A stretch of 21,919 bases of DNA from a candidate division BRC1 bacterium ADurb.BinA292 (lineage in GTDB: Bacteria; Sumerlaeota; Sumerlaeia; MVZB01). Where the stretch lies: assembly GCA_002068205.1 (NCBI GenBank), contig MVZB01000024.1:1-21919 (forward strand), given 5' to 3'. The position numbers and the translations under genes were made by a program. The notes below the pieces were generated by a model. That model was not told the DNA's origin, searched no databases, and was given only the letters and a program-made list of their open reading frames with translations. Below, piece by piece: positions 7,689 to 16,544 of the stretch. Numbering within the stretch: the stretch's first letter is position 1; every line of letters starts with the position of its first letter.

Positions 7689-8243
7689 TTATCGGCTCGT
7701 TGCGGCTTGATTCCAGAATGCGTTCTCCCGCACGTTGACGCGGTCACGCGTTCGATATTCCCAATACCAATTCGAGTCGCGGTCCCAGCGATCATCATTG
7801 TCATACCAGTCGTAACGATCGTAATCGCGAGTATAGAACTCATAGTGTTCGACCCAGCCGCGGCGATGGTCCGAACGCAAGCGGCGTTCCCAGTCGCGAT
7901 CCGACCGGTCGAAGCGCGCGCCATCGTCGTCGCGATCTCGGTCGCGGTCGAAATAGCGTTGCGCCCGGGTCCCCTCGCCCCCCAGCTCCAGCTCGTCATG
8001 CCTTGACCCGCGCCGGTCCGGATCATCGGATCGAAGGCGGGTATCGCGGTCGCGGACGATGAACGAGTCGCGATCAAGCCGGCTCGGATCGCGGTCGGGC
8101 CGCGTCCCGCCGCTAGAGTCGGATCGGGTCCCCGTGTCGCGGCGGATATCGATGCCGCTCGGGCCTTCCTCGGCGAAAGCGGCCGGAACCGCGCCCAGCG
8201 CCAGGATCGCGGCCAAGCCCCATGCCTTCCACATCGTTCTCAT
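7689..8243 (-). CDS. Secreted Arg/Asp-rich protein of unknown function
   Basis: Unrecognised 184-residue protein. The ATG at 8243 has AGGAGG about 9 bases upstream and begins a convincing signal peptide (MRTMWKAWGLAAILALGAVPAAFA). Longer in-frame starts up to 8378 would bury it, so they are rejected. The mature part (about 25-140) is almost all Arg, Asp, Ser and Gly with DRD-type dipeptide repeats, and is likely disordered. The last 45 residues turn aromatic (HYEFYTRDYDRYDWYD, then SNWYWEYRTRD). A piece of this aromatic end recurs in the fragment just upstream. It is first of a two-gene unit with the tandem-domain secreted protein. The low-complexity composition makes coding statistics uncertain, but signal, ribosome site and unit structure support it. 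Function unknown; a surface or polymer-binding role is only a guess. Confidence 0.65.
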   Translation of the reverse strand: MRTMWKAWGLAAILALGAVPAAFAEEGPSGIDIRRDTGTRSDSSGGTRPDRDPSRLDRDSFIVRDRDTRLRSDDPDRRGSRHDELELGGEGTRAQRYFDRDRDRDDDGARFDRSDRDWERRLRSDHRRGWVEHYEFYTRDYDRYDWYDNDDRWDRDSNWYWEYRTRDRVNVRENAFWNQAATSR

Positions 8244-8659
8244 CGTGTTGTGCCTCCTGCAAGAATCGGATTCACGGTCAGGATGACGCATTGGAGGGAA
8301 ATTCCGGCGTTGCCTTCGCCGTCCGTCCGCGCTGCCTGAGAAGGGAGCAATTCGCGGGCCAGCCGGCGTCGGTGCCATCGCCGCGCGCCGGCCTCCCCGA
8401 TCAGTCGACCCAGGCTGTTGTCGTCTTGCAAAATCACGCCATCGCGTGTCCTATAATCCCAATACCAATTCGATTGGCGGTATAACGGGATGTCGTTGTC
8501 ATTCCATAATCGCCGTTCGTGTCCGCCTTCCCATGGGCAAAACCCCCGGGCCAGGGGAGGGCGCAAAGCTGAAACCCGAATCCGTGCAATGGCGCGGATC
8601 CTGCCGTTCAACAAAAGCAATTCACAGGCCATTTCGTCAGCGCCGCGCGCGGCCGGCAA
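8240..8659 (-). pseudogene. Decayed partial copy of the Arg/Asp-rich secreted gene
   Basis: The open frame encodes 139 residues, but only about residues 49-81 (8417-8515) look real. They read WNDNDIPLYRQSNWYWDYR then TRD, closely matching WYDNDDRWDRDSNWYWEYR then TRD in the neighbouring gene. No signal peptide or Arg/Asp-rich body precedes it, and the sequence after the motif is unrelated Arg/Gly-rich read-through that stops in an ATGA overlap with the intact gene. I therefore read it as the remains of a tandem duplicate. An alternative is a genuine small coupled gene; the overlap leaves that open. It fills most of the 420 bases between the intact gene and the phospholipase gene. Confidence 0.45.
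8457..8473. repeat. 17-base repeat shared with 7759-7775
   Basis: TCCCAATACCAATTCGA occurs identically at 7759-7775 and 8457-8473, both reading as the SNWYW region on the minus strand. It supports a duplication about 700 bases apart. Confidence 0.75.
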
Positions 8660-8662
8660 TGC

Positions 8663-9859
8663 TCATAGTTGCGACCGGAAAAGATTGAGAAAATGCTCCA
8701 GCGCCTTCTCGCGCAGCGGCCGCCGCCGCCACTCCTCCAGACTCACTTCGCGGCTCCGCTCCCGGTCGCGCTCGAAGATCTCGACCTGCCGCGCGGCGAA
8801 CTCCCGATCATGAATGTTGAGATTCGCCTCATCATTCAGCCGGAACGAGCGGTTGTCCAGATTCGTCGAACCGACCGAGACCCAGCAGTCATCCACGATC
8901 ATCACCTTGCAGTGATACATCGTCGGCTGGTATTCCCAGATGCGGACGCCGGCTTCGAGCAGCGGCCCCCAGTTCGCGCGCGACGCGCGCCGGACGGCCT
9001 CGTAGTCGATCGTTCCTCCGGGCAGAATGATGTCCACGGCCACCCCCCGCTCGCGCGCCCGGACCAGTTCCTGCTGGGCGTGCTCATCCGGAACGAAATA
9101 GCTGTTTGCAATCCGCACGTGGCGCCGCGCCGCGGCCAGCGAGAACAGGTACATCAGCCGGACACTGCTGCTCCCCTCGTTGGGCGAACTCTTGAAGACC
9201 TGGCAGCAGGCGTCGCCCGCCGGTTCGGCCGGCTTGAAATACGCGTCGCCGTGGAGCACCTGGTCCGAGGTCTTGATCCAGTTGTCCATGAACGCCGCCT
9301 GGAGCTGGGCGACCGCCGGCCCCTCCAATTGATAGTGCATGTCGCGCCAGTGGTCGGGATCCTGCGCGTCGCCGGTCCATTCGTCGGCAATGCCGACCCC
9401 GCCGGTGAAGCCGATCCGGCCGTCGATGACGAGCAGCTTGCGGTGCGTGCGATAGTTCAGGCGGCTCAGGTTGAACCAGCGCAGCGGGTGATACTTGACG
9501 ATCTGGACGCCGGCCCGCTCCATCTGGTCGATGTAGGTGCTCTCGATCCTGGCGCCGAACCAGTCGAGGATCACATGGACGCGGACGCCCGCGTGGGCGC
9601 GTTCGGCGAGTGCCTCGGCGAACCGGCGGCCAATTTCCCCGGACCAGTAAATATAGGTTTCGAACGTGATCGTTTCGCGCGCCCCGGCGATCGCCGCCAG
9701 CATCGCGGGAAAGATCTGGTCGCCGTTGCACAGCTCCGTCAGCCGGTTGCCTGCCACCAGCGGCGGCCCCAGCAGATTGCCCATCGCGCGGCGGAACGGG
9801 GCATCCTCGACGCCGTAGAGCGACTCGATCCGATAGGCGATGTATTTCTGCCGCGTCAC
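8663..9859 (-). CDS. Phospholipase D / cardiolipin synthase family protein
   Basis: Phosphatidyl transfer enzyme of the PLD superfamily; likely makes cardiolipin or a related phospholipid at the inner membrane. Two HKD motifs are seen: THRKLLVIDGRIGFTGG (H139, K141 from this start) and YHCKVMIVDDCWVSVGSTN (H316, K318), each followed by the usual Gly/Asn pattern. There is no N-terminal transmembrane segment, so it resembles the soluble ClsB type (about 400 residues) rather than ClsA. I chose GTG at 9859, which has AGGGGG about 8 bases upstream and gives 398 residues. A TTG at 9886 is also possible. Substrate cannot be read from the sequence. It lies 144 bases downstream of the radical SAM gene, which is on the same strand. 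Confidence 0.9.
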   Translation of the reverse strand: MTRQKYIAYRIESLYGVEDAPFRRAMGNLLGPPLVAGNRLTELCNGDQIFPAMLAAIAGARETITFETYIYWSGEIGRRFAEALAERAHAGVRVHVILDWFGARIESTYIDQMERAGVQIVKYHPLRWFNLSRLNYRTHRKLLVIDGRIGFTGGVGIADEWTGDAQDPDHWRDMHYQLEGPAVAQLQAAFMDNWIKTSDQVLHGDAYFKPAEPAGDACCQVFKSSPNEGSSSVRLMYLFSLAAARRHVRIANSYFVPDEHAQQELVRARERGVAVDIILPGGTIDYEAVRRASRANWGPLLEAGVRIWEYQPTMYHCKVMIVDDCWVSVGSTNLDNRSFRLNDEANLNIHDREFAARQVEIFERDRERSREVSLEEWRRRPLREKALEHFLNLFRSQL

Positions 9860-10003
9860 GGCGCCGGCCCCCTGTCGGGGGCTCAAGCAACTGCGATGCC
9901 GAACTCAGCCGCGGCGCGCCCCGCGGGTGCGGGCGACCCGGGCGAAATCCGTCGGATATGGCTTTGGATGCTGAGAGGAAGGTGAGGCTCGCCGCCGCGC
10001 CGA

Positions 10004-10963
10004 TCAGTCGTCGTATTCGTCGCCGGCGCCGTCTTTGGTGCAGCCGTCGCAGATTGTCCCCTGGACGCGGCCACGCAGGAAATTCCGCCGATAGCGCGTG
10101 TAGACCTCGTCGTGCCAGATCTCGCGCAGCGGCTTCTTGGAGGCGTCCCCCATCACGCCGGTCTGCTCCCAGTCGGCGCAGCACATGACCATCCGGCCGT
10201 CGTAGAGGATGTACATCTGCTCGAACATCCGGCTGCACCAGTCGTAGTTCTGCAACTGGCGCACGGCGATCTCGTCGCTCTTGATCGCCTTGTGCTTGCC
10301 GCGGTTCTCAAGCTGATTGATGTTGATCTTGACGCCGCGGCTGCCCCAGTACTCCTGGATTTTGTCCATCTGCGGCTCGATGTACTTCGTCATCAGCATG
10401 CAGACGCGGATGCGCGGCTTCTTGTAATTGCCCGCGCGTTTGAGCTCCAGCAGCCGGTCGATGTTGTCGAGCGTCTTCTGCAGCGGCAGCTTCATCACGT
10501 CTTCATAGATCACCGGATCGAGCCCCTGGACCGAAAAATTCACGCGGTCCAGGCCCGCATCCAGAATCCCCTTGGCCATCCGCTCGGTCAGCAAGCCCCC
10601 GTGCGAGTTGATCTTGCTGAACTGCCACGGCTTCTTTTTGCGGGTAATGTATTCGACGCGCTTGGGAAATTCCGGGTCGAGCATCGGCTCGTTCATCAGA
10701 TACGGCGAAATCCGGCGGACCCCCATCTCGCTGATCTGATCGATGATGCTGCGATACAGATCCCAGTCCATCCGGTTCGCAAATGGAATCTGCAGGTCGG
10801 TCTTCTTGTTGGGGCAGAAAACGCAACTGGCATTGCAGCCCGAGATCGTCTGGATCTGGACGTTTTTCGGGACTTCGGGGACCGGCTCCAGCTTCTCGAT
10901 ATATTTGTGCCGGAACCACTGGATCGGGCGGGTCGGTTCCGGCATGTAGTACTTGGGGGGCAT
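10004..10963 (-). CDS. Radical SAM/SPASM domain protein
   Basis: Enzyme expected to bind a [4Fe-4S] cluster and S-adenosylmethionine for radical chemistry. The cluster motif CNASCVFC (C43, C47, C50) opens the TIM-barrel domain, followed by the family-typical NEPMLDPEF and NSHGGLL segments. A C-terminal SPASM-type region carries further cysteines: DWC (243), MCC (261-262) and ICDGC (305, 308), as in auxiliary-cluster enzymes. Start choice: ATG at 10963 with an AGGA site about 8 bases upstream gives 319 residues; a TTG at 10969 adds two. Substrate unknown. No precursor peptide gene is visible nearby, which argues against a peptide-modifying role and leaves sugar, nucleotide or lipid modification as options. 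It is divergent from the carbamoyltransferase across a 552-base gap. Confidence 0.9.
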   Translation of the reverse strand: MPPKYYMPEPTRPIQWFRHKYIEKLEPVPEVPKNVQIQTISGCNASCVFCPNKKTDLQIPFANRMDWDLYRSIIDQISEMGVRRISPYLMNEPMLDPEFPKRVEYITRKKKPWQFSKINSHGGLLTERMAKGILDAGLDRVNFSVQGLDPVIYEDVMKLPLQKTLDNIDRLLELKRAGNYKKPRIRVCMLMTKYIEPQMDKIQEYWGSRGVKININQLENRGKHKAIKSDEIAVRQLQNYDWCSRMFEQMYILYDGRMVMCCADWEQTGVMGDASKKPLREIWHDEVYTRYRRNFLRGRVQGTICDGCTKDGAGDEYDD

Positions 10964-11152
10964 GGGCAAAATCCTGCGAGATGGACTGGACCGGGCGGGG
11001 AGGCTTCAGCGCGATCCGCTGATGGGAGATGACCCGCGGCGGAGCCAGGCGGTTTGGGCCCCGGCGCATGATCGGGCCCCAGCCGGATTCAACCGCCCCG
11101 TGGGCCCCCCCTTTTTACCGTAGAACCGTTATTGAGTCAACTCGTTGGGCCG

Positions 11153-11179
11153 GGACATAAAGGACATCAGGGACATCAA
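11153..11179. repeat. Three tandem 9-base units (GGACATNAN)
   Basis: GGACATAAA, GGACATCAG and GGACATCAA follow each other without spacers. Too short and without spacers to be a CRISPR array; looks like slippage-type intergenic sequence. Confidence 0.8.
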
Positions 11180-11206
11180 GGATGGAAACAGGCCATATTC
11201 ATCCTT
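11178..11206. repeat. 7-bp inverted repeat
   Basis: AAGGATG (11178-11184) and CATCCTT (11200-11206) are perfectly complementary around a 15-base loop, directly after the tandem 9-base units. No T tract follows, so it is not an intrinsic terminator; it may be an operator or chance. Confidence 0.5.
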
Positions 11207-11254
11207 TCAGCGTGATACCGAAGGCGTCGTGAAAAGCCTACTCCAAAAATAGTT

Positions 11255-11272
11255 CCTCGTCCTCGTCCTCGT
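11255..11272. repeat. CCTCGT hexamer run (three copies)
   Basis: CCTCGT occurs three times in tandem, followed by a degenerate GGTCGC. A slippage-type microrepeat in non-coding DNA. Confidence 0.75.
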
Positions 11273-11300
11273 GGTCGCTCCGAAGGTCTACCCCAAAATT

Positions 11301-11336
11301 CGGCTCTCGGCTCTCGTCCCGCGTCCTCGGCTCTCG
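11301..11336. repeat. CGGCTCTCG repeats (three copies)
   Basis: CGGCTCTCG at 11301-11309, a nearly overlapping GGCTCTCG to 11316, and a third CGGCTCTCG at 11328-11336. Same CT-rich style as the preceding hexamer run. Confidence 0.7.
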
Positions 11337-11515
11337 AAAACCTGCGGATTCTGTTCCCTCGTTGTGAACCGCAGCTTCGTAAGCAACTCGTAATCTTCCG
11401 CTGTCGCACTCATTCCGGGCCCCGGCTTGCTCTTGTTGTTGAGTTTGTGATCTACTGGGGTGCGCTCCGACCTGCACCGGCGGGCCCGGGCCATCCCACC
11501 CCGAGCGGCTTTTTC

Positions 11516-13276
11516 ATGTTCATCCTGGGGATCCACGACGGTCATAACGCGGCGGCCTGCCTGCTTGAGGACGGCCGGATCGTCGCGGCCCTGCAGGAAG
11601 AACGCCTGACGCGGATCAAGAATCACGACGTCTTCCCGGCGCGCGCGGTCCACTGGCTGCTCGAATCGCGCGGACTGACGTTGCGCGACATTCACGCCGT
11701 CGCCATGAACGGCCATCATCAGCCGGTCCACCGCGACCGGGCGCGGCTGATCCAGGACACCCGGCGCGGCGGCGACCTGCATCCGGCGCGTGCGTTGCGC
11801 CGGCTCGCGCGCAAAACGCCGCTGCTCGCCCTCTGGCGCCGGCGCCGGCGCGCCGACCGCGAGGCCGAAGCGCGCGCCGCCGGCATCGACCCCCAGCGCC
11901 TGGCCTGGATCGAGCACCATCGCTGCCACGCCGAGGCCGCCTGGTGGGGCTGCCCCTGGCGCGATGGGCCCGTCCTGGTGCTGACCTGCGACGGCGCGGG
12001 CGACGACCTGTGCGCCACCGTCAACGTCGCCAACGAGGACGGCCGCGGCGGTCTGCGCCGCATCGCCCAGGTGCATGAGTCCCATTCCCCCGCGCTGATC
12101 TACCTGGTCGTCACCACGCTGCTCGGAATGGTCCCCAACGAGCACGAATACAAGCTGATGGGCATGGCGCCCTACGCCGGGGAACAGGCGGCCGAGGAGG
12201 TGGCGCGGCTCTTCGAGCGCCTGCTGGAGTGGGACCCCAACCAGCCGCTGGCGTGGCGCCGCCGGCCGGGCGTCCCCAATGCCTATTACAGCTACGATTA
12301 CCTGAAAGCGATGCTCGACCTGCGCCGGTTCGACGCGATCTGCGGCGGGATGCAGCGCTGGGTCGAGCGGCTGCTGGCCGAATGGGTGCGCCGCTGCGTC
12401 GCGGCGACCGGCCTGCGCCGCGTCGCGCTCTCGGGCGGGATCTTCATGAACGTCAAGGCGAACCAGGTGATCGCCCAGTTGCCCGAAGTCGACGACCTGT
12501 TCATCTTTCCCTCCTGCGGCGACGAAACCAACACGATGGGCGCGGCCTGGGCCGCCTACGCGGGGATGGCGGCGCCCGACGCGCCGCGGCCCGAGCCGCT
12601 GGGGCCGATCTACTGGGGCGCCGCCCCTGCACCGGCCGAGATCGAGGCGGCGCTCGCCGCGCAGGGCGCGCATTTCCGCTGGAGCCGGCCGGCGGACCTT
12701 GCCGCGCACGCCGCCGCGTTCCTCGAGCGCGGCGAGGTGGTGGCGCGCTACGCCGGCCGCGCCGAATTCGGCGCCCGCGCGCTCGGCAACCGTTCGATCC
12801 TCGCCAACCCCGCCCGCCCCGAGGTCGTCCGGCGCATCAACGCGATGATCAAGAGCCGCGATTTCTGGATGCCGTTCGCCTGCTCGCTGCTGGCCGAGCG
12901 CGCCGATGATTACCTCGTCAACCCCAAGCGCCTCCGCGCCCCCTACATGATCCTGACGTTCGACACGACCGACCGCTGGGCCGACATCGCCGCCGGCACC
13001 CATCCGAGCGACCGGACCGTCCGGCCTCAGATCATGGAACCGGCGTGGAATCCGGAGTATCATCGCTTGTTGAAGGCGTTTGAGGCGCGCACCGGCATCG
13101 GCGGCCTGCTCAATACCTCCTTCAATCTGCACGGCTACCCGATCGTGAACACGCCGGCCGAAGCCCTCGACGTGATGCGCCGGTCGGGGTTGAACTACCT
13201 GATCCTGGGGGACCTGTGGGTCGAAAAGCTGTCCGACGAATCGCGCGACGGAGGCCGCCATGCCGTCGCTCCGTGA
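11516..13276 (+). CDS. Carbamoyltransferase, NodU/CmcH family
   Basis: Transfers a carbamoyl group from carbamoyl phosphate, via a carbamoyl-adenylate, to a hydroxyl of a sugar or other small molecule. The start is set by MFILGIHDGHNAAA, the standard N-terminus, although the frame is open from 11447; no good ribosome site is seen. The Kae1-like N-terminal domain has EHHRCHAEAAW (133-143), LTCDGAGDD (156-164) and the ATP-site SGGIFMNVKAN (307-317). The YrdC-like C-terminal domain has GRAEFGARALGNRSIL (414-429), the INAMIKSRDFWMPFA stretch (441-455) and NTSFN (533-537). Length of 586 is normal. It heads a run of overlapping genes with a GT2 (17-base overlap), ClC and an SDR, suggesting a carbamoylated surface sugar. 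The substrate is not shown by the sequence. Confidence 0.93.
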   Translation: MFILGIHDGHNAAACLLEDGRIVAALQEERLTRIKNHDVFPARAVHWLLESRGLTLRDIHAVAMNGHHQPVHRDRARLIQDTRRGGDLHPARALRRLARKTPLLALWRRRRRADREAEARAAGIDPQRLAWIEHHRCHAEAAWWGCPWRDGPVLVLTCDGAGDDLCATVNVANEDGRGGLRRIAQVHESHSPALIYLVVTTLLGMVPNEHEYKLMGMAPYAGEQAAEEVARLFERLLEWDPNQPLAWRRRPGVPNAYYSYDYLKAMLDLRRFDAICGGMQRWVERLLAEWVRRCVAATGLRRVALSGGIFMNVKANQVIAQLPEVDDLFIFPSCGDETNTMGAAWAAYAGMAAPDAPRPEPLGPIYWGAAPAPAEIEAALAAQGAHFRWSRPADLAAHAAAFLERGEVVARYAGRAEFGARALGNRSILANPARPEVVRRINAMIKSRDFWMPFACSLLAERADDYLVNPKRLRAPYMILTFDTTDRWADIAAGTHPSDRTVRPQIMEPAWNPEYHRLLKAFEARTGIGGLLNTSFNLHGYPIVNTPAEALDVMRRSGLNYLILGDLWVEKLSDESRDGGRHAVAP

Positions 13277-14042
13277 ACAGCCCTCGATTGCCGCGGTGGA
13301 GCGACTGATGACGCGGACCGGCGCGGTCGATATCACCGTCGTCATCCCGACGCTGAACGAGGCGGGAAATATCGGCGAACTGGTCCGCCGGGCGCGCGCG
13401 ATGCTCGACGGGATGGGCGTCTCGCACGAAATCCTGGCGATCGACGGCGGTTCGACCGACGGCACCTGCGAGGAGGCCGAGCAGGCCGGCGCCGTCGCCA
13501 TCCGCGAGGGAGGCCACACCTACGGCGCGGCGCTGCGGACCGGCTTCGCCCACGCGCGCGGCGAATTCATCATCACGATGGACTCGGACCTTTCGCACGA
13601 GCCGGAATTCTTCGAGCAGTTGTGGCAGGCCCGCCGCCGCGCCGACATCGTCATCGCCTCGCGCTACGTCGCCGGCGGGAAGGCCGACATGGCGCCGTTC
13701 CGCTCCGTCCTGAGCCGCATCCTCAACTTTGTCTACACGCGGATTCTCCGCATCCCGGTCCATGACATCTCCAGCGGCTTCCGACTTTACCGCCGCGCCG
13801 TGATGGAACGGACCGAAACAACGGCCCATGATTTCGATGTTCTGGAGGAAGTCTTGATCAAGCTCTACGTGCAGGGGCACGCGGTCGCCGAAGTCCCCTT
13901 TCATTACCGCCCCCGGAAGCATGGGCGCAGCCACGCCAAGCTGGTCCGGTTTGCGCTCGCCTACCTGAAAACGCTCTGGCGGATGGCGCGGCTGCGCTAC
14001 GGGACGGCCGGCGGCCGCGACGCCCGGGAGCGCCGCCCGTGA
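13260..14042 (+). CDS. Glycosyltransferase family 2, DPM1-like
   Basis: Cytoplasmic glycosyltransferase that likely moves a sugar from a nucleotide donor to polyprenyl phosphate, as dolichol-phosphate mannosyltransferase does. Seen in 260 residues: GT-A core VVIPTLNEAGNIGE (27-40), DGGSTDGTCEEA (62-73) and the metal-binding DSD in TMDSDLSHEPEF (106-117), followed by ASRYV and the SSGFRLYRR helix region. There are no C-terminal transmembrane helices, so it is the soluble DPM1 class rather than the GtrB/ArnC class. A GGAGG site lies 5 bases before the ATG. It overlaps the carbamoyltransferase end by 17 bases and its own stop overlaps the next gene (GTGA), so the three should be co-translated. 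The GT39 protein encoded at 17763-19598 is of a type that can use such lipid-linked sugars. Confidence 0.92.
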   Translation: MPSLREQPSIAAVERLMTRTGAVDITVVIPTLNEAGNIGELVRRARAMLDGMGVSHEILAIDGGSTDGTCEEAEQAGAVAIREGGHTYGAALRTGFAHARGEFIITMDSDLSHEPEFFEQLWQARRRADIVIASRYVAGGKADMAPFRSVLSRILNFVYTRILRIPVHDISSGFRLYRRAVMERTETTAHDFDVLEEVLIKLYVQGHAVAEVPFHYRPRKHGRSHAKLVRFALAYLKTLWRMARLRYGTAGGRDARERRP

Positions 14043-15289
14043 CGGCTCGTGAACTGGTGGCCGCCGGCCGCAAGAAGACGCCCCACCTGGTCCTGTGGAT
14101 GATCGTCGGCCTGGCCGGCGGCGTCTTCGCCGGCCTTTACTGGAACGTTCTCTATCTGCTTCTGGAAGGCTCCCAGCGGATCAGCGGCTGGGGCCTGCTG
14201 CTGCTGATGCCGGCGGCGGGGCTGGCGATCGGCTGGATCATCACCCGGCTTGGCGATCCGGGTGAAATTTCCCTCATTGTCGACAACATCCACTTCCGCG
14301 GCGGGCGGCTTGATGTCCGCAACAATCCGTCGATGATCCTCTCCTCGCTGCTCAGCATCGCCAGCGGCGGCAGCGCCGGTCCCGAGGCGCCGATGGTCCA
14401 GGTCACCGGCTCGTTCGGCACGTGGTTCGCCGATCGCCTTGGGCTGCGCGGCGAGGCGCTGCGCACCCTCTCAATCGCGGGGATGGCGGCCGGCTTCACC
14501 GCGCTGTTCGGCGCCCCGCTCGGCGGCGCGATCTTCGCCCTCGAAATCCTCCACCACCAGCACGTCGTCGAGTATTTCGAGGCGCTGCTGCCGGCGGTCA
14601 TCGCCAGTTGCTCGGGCTACGTCGTTTTCGCCGCCGTCACCCACCTCGGCTTTGGCCCCACCTGGGTCTTTCCATTATTGACGGCCAACGAAATCGCCGA
14701 CTTCGGGCTGATCCTGCTCTTCGGCTTCCTCGGCGCCGCCTGCGGCTGGCTGTTTGTCACCGTGTTTCGCGGCATCGGCCGCACGTTCGAGCGCATCCCC
14801 GGCCCGTTCTTCCTGAAAACCGGCTTTGCCGGCCTGCTGCTGGGGACGATTGCCTTCGTCATGCCGCTGACCCGCTTCTTTGGTCACGACGAAGTCGCCC
14901 GCGTCGTCACCGAGCCGTTGACCGTCCCCGCCCTGGGCGCGCTCATTCTTTTGAAAATGATCGCGATCAGTGTCACGATCGCCGGCGGCTGGCGCGGCGG
15001 CATCATCATCCCGCTGTTCTTCATCGGGGCCTGCCTGGGCAAACTGGCGATTCTGGTGCTGCCGGGGCAGATCAACCCCGCCCTGGCCATGGTTGGCGTG
15101 ATGGCCGGCATCAACGCCTCGGTCACGCGCACGCCGATCAGCACCGCCATCCTGCTGGCCAAGCTGACCGGCACCGGCGCGTTGACGCCGATCCTCTTCG
15201 CCAGCCTGGCCGGATTTCTCCTCGCGCCGCGGACGCCGCTGATCCGCGCGCAACTCAAACGCCCTCCCTCGGGCAGCCCTTTGCCCTGA
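14039..15289 (+). CDS. ClC-family chloride channel/antiporter
   Basis: Membrane protein for anion transport, 416 residues with about ten hydrophobic segments. The start is GTG in a GTGA overlap with the glycosyltransferase stop. ClC features seen: GGSAGPEAPMVQVTG (110-124), aligning with the GREGP filter motif and keeping the gating Glu (E116); FGAPLGGAIFALEIL (157-171); and GGWRGGIIIPLFFIGACLG (316-334), aligning with the third filter motif. Differences from model ClCs: the first filter segment (GSGIP with its Ser) is not recognisable, as the region reads GDPGEISLIVDN, and the second Glu of the usual EE pair (proton site) is Ile (I170). No CBS domains. It may therefore be a channel or a differently coupled exchanger. 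Why it is in a glycan operon is unclear. Confidence 0.9.
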   Translation: MTARELVAAGRKKTPHLVLWMIVGLAGGVFAGLYWNVLYLLLEGSQRISGWGLLLLMPAAGLAIGWIITRLGDPGEISLIVDNIHFRGGRLDVRNNPSMILSSLLSIASGGSAGPEAPMVQVTGSFGTWFADRLGLRGEALRTLSIAGMAAGFTALFGAPLGGAIFALEILHHQHVVEYFEALLPAVIASCSGYVVFAAVTHLGFGPTWVFPLLTANEIADFGLILLFGFLGAACGWLFVTVFRGIGRTFERIPGPFFLKTGFAGLLLGTIAFVMPLTRFFGHDEVARVVTEPLTVPALGALILLKMIAISVTIAGGWRGGIIIPLFFIGACLGKLAILVLPGQINPALAMVGVMAGINASVTRTPISTAILLAKLTGTGALTPILFASLAGFLLAPRTPLIRAQLKRPPSGSPLP

Positions 15290-15307
15290 GGCAAGCGAGG
15301 CCAACGG

Positions 15308-16459
<1,152 letters not shown>

Positions 16460-16544
16460 GTCTTCCCGCGGCGTCGGCCTTGCGAGCCGCCGGGGCGGAC
16501 GGTAGTGTAGGGCGAGCAACATTCCGCCGCCGGAGGTTTCCCCC

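Larger units (their letters stand above)
10964..11515. other. Gene-free interval with short repeats
   Basis: No plausible coding frame in either direction; open frames here lack ribosome sites and domain signals. The interval separates the divergent radical SAM and carbamoyltransferase genes and must hold their promoters, but I cannot name a convincing one. From about 11130 to 11450 it is visibly less GC-rich than the genes. It contains tandem 9-base units, a 7-bp inverted repeat and CT-rich microrepeats listed separately. A semi-repeat is also seen: CTACTCCAAAAATAG (11239-11253) and CTACCCCAAAATTCG (11288-11302), each followed by a CT/CG-rich run. Confidence 0.7.

Noticed and set aside
7707..8006. 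Hydrophobic 99-residue plus-strand frame that looks like a membrane peptide
   Set aside because: It is the mirror of Arg/Asp codons on the other strand, begins with a TTG without ribosome site, and conflicts with a better-supported signal-peptide gene.
8669..9985. 438-residue plus-strand open frame
   Set aside because: Antisense to the phospholipase D gene, whose two HKD motifs are clear.
9887..10003. Small precursor peptide next to the radical SAM gene
   Set aside because: Short frames here lack a ribosome site and any core-peptide pattern.
11074..11119. GGGCCC pair followed by CTTTTT, resembling a plus-strand terminator
   Set aside because: Arms are only 6 bp, self-palindromic and do not extend; no plus-strand gene ends here.
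11153..11336. Possible CRISPR-like array
   Set aside because: Units are 6-9 bases, contiguous or irregular, with no spacers and no cas genes.
11288..13519. 743-residue minus-strand open frame
   Set aside because: Antisense to the carbamoyltransferase; GC-rich shadow frame without recognised motifs.
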